NCBI GenBank assembly: GCA_028291615.1
Contig: JAQGHM010000181.1
Span: 1 to 51,558 of the forward strand
From: Phycisphaerales bacterium
Lineage (GTDB): Bacteria; Planctomycetota; Phycisphaerae; Tepidisphaerales; Tepidisphaeraceae
DNA: 51,558 bases
Reading direction: 5' to 3'
Shown here: piece after piece, positions 47,859 to 51,558 of the stretch
Position numbering within the stretch: the stretch's first letter is position 1
How the letters are laid out: every line of letters starts with the position of its first letter
Program-made: the position numbers and the translations under genes
Notes under the pieces: model-generated
The model's input: only the letters and a program-made list of their open reading frames with translations
What the model was told of the DNA's origin: nothing
The model's database searches: none

Positions 47859-48668
47859 ATGAGTGAGGAAGGAAAGCCCACTGGTTCCTCGTCCAGGCGC
47901 CTCTCGTATGAGATCGTCCCCGGCTCTATCTTTCCGGTTCCCAAAGGCTTTGAGTCCCTTTCGTTCACTCGCAAGGTAAAGCTGCAGCGTCGAGCGGAAC
48001 AGTTATTTTCCGATCGAATCCTCAAGCGCCTCGGCATTGCGTCGCGCCGAATTCGAGCTGACATCGCACGCGGTGGCTGGGAAGGTTCGGTTAGTGCCAG
48101 CACCCAAATCATCTTTTCCGAAGATGCGTCAGTAGAACTTCTCAAAGATTATGCGGCAGCGCTTGGACTCCTTTGGCGCCAGGATGCGGTCGCCATCTCT
48201 CGTTTACACCCAGACGGAAAATGTCTGGTTATCCGAATCGTCCGCGTTGACGGTAAGCGACTGAACGGAGCACAAATCGACCGCTTTTATCGTATTCTCT
48301 ATGAGAATGATCAGGCAAAGCAGGCCACCATCGGCTTCACCGAGCACGACGGGAGTATGCTCTTCGTGAATCTGCCCGGCGGAATGTCCGATAAAGCGTT
48401 TGAGACAACGCTTGTCACCCTTGCGGAGGAACACCTTTCCGCGGATGTGTTTTTAGATTTCGCCCGTGCAGATTTTGAGCTAGAATCCACTGATTGGAGC
48501 AACGATCATGGCGAAGGTTACCGTCAGAGGCTACGTGAAACGGGACGATCCGATCTACTCGATTGGATTGAAAACACTGCGCGTCATGAAGCCGAAAGGT
48601 TCCTCGCCAAAATCAAACCCGCGGCGCGCAAAGCCCGCAAAGGTCCGTCGCGCCGCAACCGGCGGTAG
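47859..48668 (+). CDS. Hypothetical protein downstream of rny
   Basis: A 269-residue soluble protein starting 11 bp after the rny stop. I prefer the ATG at 47859 (GGGAGTG upstream) over the GTG at 47850. No domain is recognised. The N-terminal part is basic (RKVKLQRRAEQLFSDRILKRLG), the middle alternates strands (KCLVIRIVRVDGKRLNG, ATIGFTEHDGSMLFVNLPGG) and the tail is basic (KPAARKARKGPSRRNRR), so nucleic-acid contact is possible. It is likely cotranscribed with rny. Codon use is less GC-biased than rny, and its last 161 bp overlap a second frame. Confidence 0.65.
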   Translation: MSEEGKPTGSSSRRLSYEIVPGSIFPVPKGFESLSFTRKVKLQRRAEQLFSDRILKRLGIASRRIRADIARGGWEGSVSASTQIIFSEDASVELLKDYAAALGLLWRQDAVAISRLHPDGKCLVIRIVRVDGKRLNGAQIDRFYRILYENDQAKQATIGFTEHDGSMLFVNLPGGMSDKAFETTLVTLAEEHLSADVFLDFARADFELESTDWSNDHGEGYRQRLRETGRSDLLDWIENTARHEAERFLAKIKPAARKARKGPSRRNRR

Positions 48669-48687
48669 ACCCGTTACCGCACGGTAA
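48508..48687 (+). CDS. Nested small ORF overlapping the 3' end of the hypothetical gene
   Basis: A 59-residue reading frame in another phase: ATG at 48508 with TTGGAGC 8 bp upstream. It begins MAKVTVRGYVKRDDPIYSIG and ends in a basic Arg/Lys/Pro tail. It runs 19 bp past the stop of the overlapped gene. Short, basic and with a good ribosome site, but of unknown family; chance is not excluded. Confidence 0.3.
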   Translation: MAKVTVRGYVKRDDPIYSIGLKTLRVMKPKGSSPKSNPRRAKPAKVRRAATGGRPVTAR

Positions 48688-48689
48688 CG
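48672..48689 (+). terminator. Compact hairpin at the end of the rny unit
   Basis: A perfect 8-bp inverted repeat CGTTACCG/CGGTAACG separated by CA. No T-tract. It could be a terminator stem or a dimeric protein-binding site. Confidence 0.45.
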
Positions 48690-48807
48690 TCTCTCCGCTC
48701 ACATCACCGACATTCAGAATTCCTCCATTGACCGCTTTCCTCCCTCGCGGCAACAATTTCCCCATAGTCCTGCAACCCGCAGCCGCACGAAAGCCAAGGA
48801 ACCCCCC

Positions 48808-49677
48808 ATGCGCACCGAAGGCGATCGCGAATCCGACAACGTCGAAGATCAACGCGGAATGATGGGCGGACGCGGGGGACTCGTCGCTGGGGGCGGCGTC
48901 GGAACCATCATCATCGCCCTCCTCGTCTACTTCCTCGGTGGCGACCCCCGCGCCGTCCTCCAGCCCAACTCCGGTGGCGGCGGCGCACCCTCAGGACAGC
49001 TCGCCAATCCGTCGAACAATCCTGCTGAAGAAAAGCTCGTGAAGTTCGTCAAGGTCGTCCTTGCCGACACCGAAGACGTCTGGCGCGATCAGCTCCCCAG
49101 ACAAACCGGCAAGCAATACCGAAACCCCCACCTCGTCCTCTTCACCGGCCGGGTCCAATCCGCCTGCGGCATGACCTCCACCGCGTCAGGCCCCTTCTAC
49201 TGCCCCGGCGACGAAAAGGTCTACATCGACCTCGCCTTCTACAATGAACTCAGCCGCCGCTTCAAAGCCCCCGGCGATTTCGCCGAAGCCTACGTCATCG
49301 CCCACGAGGTGGGCCACCACGTCCAGAAAATCCTCGGCATCACCGACAAGATTGACGCCCAGCGCGGCCGCGTCAGCAAGGAGCAATACAACCGCCTCTC
49401 CGTTCGCCTTGAGCTCCAGGCCGACTTCTTCGCCGGCGTCTGGGCCCATCACGGCCAGAAAGGCAAACATTTCCTCGAGCCCGGCGACCTTGAAGAAGCC
49501 ATCCGCGCCGCCAGCGCCGTCGGCGACGACAGCATCCAAAAACAAACCCAGGGATACGTCGTCCCCGACTCCTTCACCCACGGCACCAGCCGCCAGCGCA
49601 TGGCATGGTTTAAAAAAGGGTACGAGACCGGGGACATCAGCCAGGGCGACACCTTCAATAGCAACGACCCGAATTAA
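48808..49677 (+). CDS. Neutral zinc metallopeptidase, YpfJ/KPN_02809 family
   Basis: A 289-residue membrane-anchored peptidase-like protein. Residues 30-44 form one membrane helix after a Gly-rich start (DQRGMMGGRGGLVAGGGVG). The zinc site is HEVGH (166-170) in YVIAHEVGHHVQ, with a downstream Glu in LELQADFFAGVWAHH. Other landmarks are SACGMTSTASGPFYCPGDEKVYID and the tail HGTSRQRMAWFKKGYETGD. All are standard for this family, whose substrate is unknown. AAGGAACC precedes the ATG. Confidence 0.92.
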   Translation: MRTEGDRESDNVEDQRGMMGGRGGLVAGGGVGTIIIALLVYFLGGDPRAVLQPNSGGGGAPSGQLANPSNNPAEEKLVKFVKVVLADTEDVWRDQLPRQTGKQYRNPHLVLFTGRVQSACGMTSTASGPFYCPGDEKVYIDLAFYNELSRRFKAPGDFAEAYVIAHEVGHHVQKILGITDKIDAQRGRVSKEQYNRLSVRLELQADFFAGVWAHHGQKGKHFLEPGDLEEAIRAASAVGDDSIQKQTQGYVVPDSFTHGTSRQRMAWFKKGYETGDISQGDTFNSNDPN

Positions 49678-49703
49678 GCGCAAAGCGCACACCAGAAAGC
49701 ACG

Positions 49704-49747
49704 CCGGGGCAGAGCATCGGTCGCTAAAGACCGAAGCGCCGCCCCGG
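49704..49747. terminator. Two-tier hairpin between convergent genes
   Basis: Outer arms CCGGGGC (49704-49710) and GCCCCGG (49741-49747) enclose an inner stem TCGGTC/GACCGA (49717-49722 and 49729-49734) with a GCTAAA loop. It sits between the peptidase gene (plus) and the monooxygenase-like gene (minus). Confidence 0.65.
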
Positions 49748-49827
49748 ATTCCTTTCGATGCAGCGCCACCACCCCACGCCGGGTTCGGAGCTTCAAGCGA
49801 AGCCCGCATTCCATCGCGGTGCAAACA

Positions 49828-50127
49828 CTATTTCAGCTTCGTCGCAAGCAGACCGATCTTATGAATCTGCGGCGGCTTGGAGAACAGTTCTTCTGCCTTT
49901 GCCATCAGCGCCTTGGCAATCGGCCCATCCAAATGTGCTTGACGACCGGCTTCATCATCAAACGTATCAAAGATTCCGTAATGCCCCGGCGATTCGCTGA
50001 AGGCATACCACGTGATCGTTCCCGGCTCTTTCTGAGCTAACGGCAACGCGGACTTGAGGAAGGCCTCCACTTCGGCTTCCTTACCAGCCTTGGCTTCGAG
50101 ATGCGCATAGAGGGCGAGTTTGGGCAT
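49828..50127 (-). CDS. ABM-domain protein (putative antibiotic biosynthesis/quinol monooxygenase)
   Basis: A 99-residue dimeric ferredoxin-like ABM domain: MPKLALYAHLEAKAGKEAEV, PGTITWYAFSESPGHYGIFD, FDDEAGRQAHLDGPIAKAL and a final IHKIGLLATK strand. Family members include small-molecule monooxygenases and putative quinol monooxygenases; the substrate is unknown. The Shine-Dalgarno CAGGAG precedes the ATG. Confidence 0.88.
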   Translation of the reverse strand: MPKLALYAHLEAKAGKEAEVEAFLKSALPLAQKEPGTITWYAFSESPGHYGIFDTFDDEAGRQAHLDGPIAKALMAKAEELFSKPPQIHKIGLLATKLK

Positions 50128-50275
50128 TGGAATTATCTCCTGGAGAATGAAACCGCCAGCGACCGGTTTAAATCATAGGCCAGGCGATGGTTAGCCGAAT
50201 ACCCGCAATCCAGCCCATTCCTGAAATCCCCGAGCTCAACCGCAGCATGAGGATCCAACATGCACGCGCAACGAA

Positions 50276-50307
50276 AAGCCGAGGCGACCTCATCGTCGCC
50301 CCGGCTT
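50276..50307 (-). terminator. Terminator of the RTX gene
   Basis: A 13-bp stem with one mismatch (AAGCCGGGGCGAC with GTCGCCTCGGCTT on the minus strand) and a 6-nt loop, followed by TTCGTTGCG. It lies 44 bp past the RTX stop codon. Confidence 0.72.
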
Positions 50308-50351
50308 CAATTTCATACGCGTGCGTCGTTCGCGATTCGATCAGCGTCGCC

Positions 50352-51104
50352 TCACGCGATGACGACCGGATCATCATCGCCCGACTCCACGTCCTTCTTC
50401 TCATTTTGGTTGTCGCCCGAGTTGAAGTGATCGTGCCCGGTGTTGCCGGTGACGATGTCGTTCCCCGCGCCGCCGTCCAGGCTGTCATCGCCCGCGTCGC
50501 CTTCGACCAGGTCGTCGCCGTCGCCGCCGCTCACCGAGTCATCCCCGATGCCGCCGGCCAGCGTATCCGTCCCCGCGTCGCCGGTCAGGTTGTCGTTCCC
50601 CTTGCCGCCCGACAGGGTGTCGTTGCCGTCGCCGCCGTCAAGGTTGTCATTAGCGCGCCCGCCCGACAGCGCGTCGTCCCCCCCGCCGCCCGACAGCGCG
50701 TCCTTGCCTTCGTCGCCGTCCAGCACGTCATCCCCCGCGCCGCCGTTCAGCTTGTCTTTGCCGTTCCCGCCCATCAGCGTCGAGGGGATCGTCAGCGTGT
50801 TCTGGATCGTAATGTGATCGTTCCCGTTGCCGCCGTTGACCAGGATGCCCGTCACGTCAGCCAGAACCACCTGGTTCACCTGATTGCCGTTGATCACGAC
50901 ATCCAGCTTCGTGGCGTCGTTTATATCCACTGAGACCATGATCTCGTCCGAACGCCGCGTCCCCGTCACGGTCAGCAGGCCGTCCGCCAGCGTCGCCGCC
51001 CCGCTTCCGCCGTGTGATAACAACCGGCGCGGCTCGCACGCCTCGATCAACACAGCCTGGGTCGACACCTTTGCCGCGGAAGTTTTACGATTGCTTCGAA
51101 ACAT
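50352..51104 (-). CDS. RTX-type calcium-binding repeat protein with LEPR-XLL-type start
   Basis: A 250-residue protein: a basic start, IEACEPRRLLS (about 20-30; Cys replaces the Leu of LEPR), a beta region, and about ten RTX nonapeptides (about 110-225: LMGGNGKDKLNGGAGDDVLDGD, LSGGRANDNLDGGDGNDTLSGG, LVEGDAGDDSLDGGAGNDIV). The acidic tail ends ESGDDDPVVIA. One of four RTX proteins in the window with this plan. No good Shine-Dalgarno is present before the ATG at 51104. Confidence 0.84.
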   Translation of the reverse strand: MFRSNRKTSAAKVSTQAVLIEACEPRRLLSHGGSGAATLADGLLTVTGTRRSDEIMVSVDINDATKLDVVINGNQVNQVVLADVTGILVNGGNGNDHITIQNTLTIPSTLMGGNGKDKLNGGAGDDVLDGDEGKDALSGGGGDDALSGGRANDNLDGGDGNDTLSGGKGNDNLTGDAGTDTLAGGIGDDSVSGGDGDDLVEGDAGDDSLDGGAGNDIVTGNTGHDHFNSGDNQNEKKDVESGDDDPVVIA

Positions 51105-51279
51105 AGGAGAACTTTCTTTCTCCCCCGGATTGCTTGAACTGCCTATGACATACGAACCATTCGTTCACGCGGCAAATGCCGTGCTCCATATGCCTAAAAA
51201 CGGCATGAAAACTGCGCCGCGCGCGACACCACCCTCCCACACCGTTCCATCGTCATAGTCCGAACATCTTGATCCGCCC

Positions 51280-51558
51280 CTACCGCCGGCGCCGCCGCCC
51301 GAGGCAACCGCCTGCCACCAGCGCCGCCAAAGTCACGGCCGCACCAGGCTCCGGCACCGCGCTGCTCGTAATCGTCGTGGCGGATAACGACGACGTCGTC
51401 GCCGTCGCAGTCAGCGCAGGCCGAATGATCGAATCGATCCATCCCTGCTCCGCCGACACGCGCGACAGATAACTTCCTCCCGGCACGTTCGTCGCATTTT
51501 CCGGCACGTACCAGCGATAAGAATCGCTCCCCACGTACAGCGCGCCTTCGTCAAAGAT
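51280..51558 (-). CDS. C-terminal part of a PEP-CTERM protein (cut by window edge)
   Basis: The open frame enters from the right edge of the window (IFDEGALYVGSDSYRW), so the start codon lies outside. The C-terminus is a clear PEP-CTERM signal: AVPEPGAAVTLAALVAGG, then LGRRRRR. An internal GTG at 51534 could be taken as a start, but the sequence before it is equally coding-like. Function unknown. Confidence 0.8.
   Translation of the reverse strand: MFDEGALYVGSDSYRWYVPENATNVPGGSYLSRVSAEQGWIDSIIRPALTATATTSSLSATTITSSAVPEPGAAVTLAALVAGGCLGRRRRR

Overview
This is a GC-rich chromosomal window from what is most likely a planctomycete of the class Phycisphaerae. The assignment rests on gene content and is an inference: several exported proteins begin with an LEPR-XLL-type N-terminal motif, PEP-CTERM tails and RTX-type calcium-binding repeats are common, and there are a PVC-type membrane-bound dehydrogenase, a YdjY-domain protein and a DUF4394 protein. 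No tRNA, rRNA or CRISPR array was seen.

Layout. 0-4.7 kb: parB with a perfect parS palindrome 5 bp behind it, then a ferredoxin-NADP reductase, a histidine phosphatase, deoC and a hydrolase-like lipoprotein. 4.6-11.3 kb: a six-helix membrane protein, a YdjY-domain protein, a large secreted propeller protein, a PilZ-like protein, a membrane-tethered helix-turn-helix protein and rpmE with two terminator hairpins. 11.5-22.4 kb: a block of large exported proteins (an internally duplicated ABCD-ABCD repeat protein, a DUF4394 PEP-CTERM protein, a PVC dehydrogenase, an RTX protein, a 1254-residue PQQ-propeller/FN3/LamG/dockerin-like protein and a PEP-CTERM protein). 22.4-25.5 kb: an EF-G paralogue, a GNAT acetyltransferase and a winged-helix regulator. 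25.7-31.0 kb: a compact phage-derived cassette (portal, major capsid protein, small structural or membrane proteins, lipoprotein) with no terminase, tail or integrase; two of its genes carry single-site lesions. 31.2-33.5 kb: argH, then a REP-associated tyrosine transposase gene with one in-frame stop, bracketed by inverted REP elements; a third copy of the element lies inside the phage cassette.

33.5-37.1 kb: a Pro/Lys repeat protein, a P-loop NTPase/GT39 glycosyltransferase pair and a DinB protein. 37.2-40.4 kb: four genes on one strand that look like a metal-handling locus (an RTX protein fused to a His-rich domain, a YHS lipoprotein, an outer-membrane beta-barrel candidate and a Cys-rich DUF2946-like protein). 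40.5-45.3 kb: an unknown protein, an exported subtilase, a DUF4337 protein and an RTX protein. 45.3-51.6 kb: a gene-poor stretch, ribonuclease Y, an unknown protein with a nested small ORF, a YpfJ-type zinc metallopeptidase, an ABM-domain protein, another RTX protein, and a PEP-CTERM protein cut by the window edge.

How they work together: the housekeeping genes (parB, deoC, rpmE, argH, rny) are single genes scattered among genes for the cell surface. Exported proteins appear to use two signals, LEPR-XLL at the N-terminus (seven proteins) and PEP-CTERM at the C-terminus (three proteins), never both in one protein here. The most unusual parts are the terminase-less capsid cassette, the candidate metal locus, the ABCD-ABCD repeat protein and the REP/transposase system.
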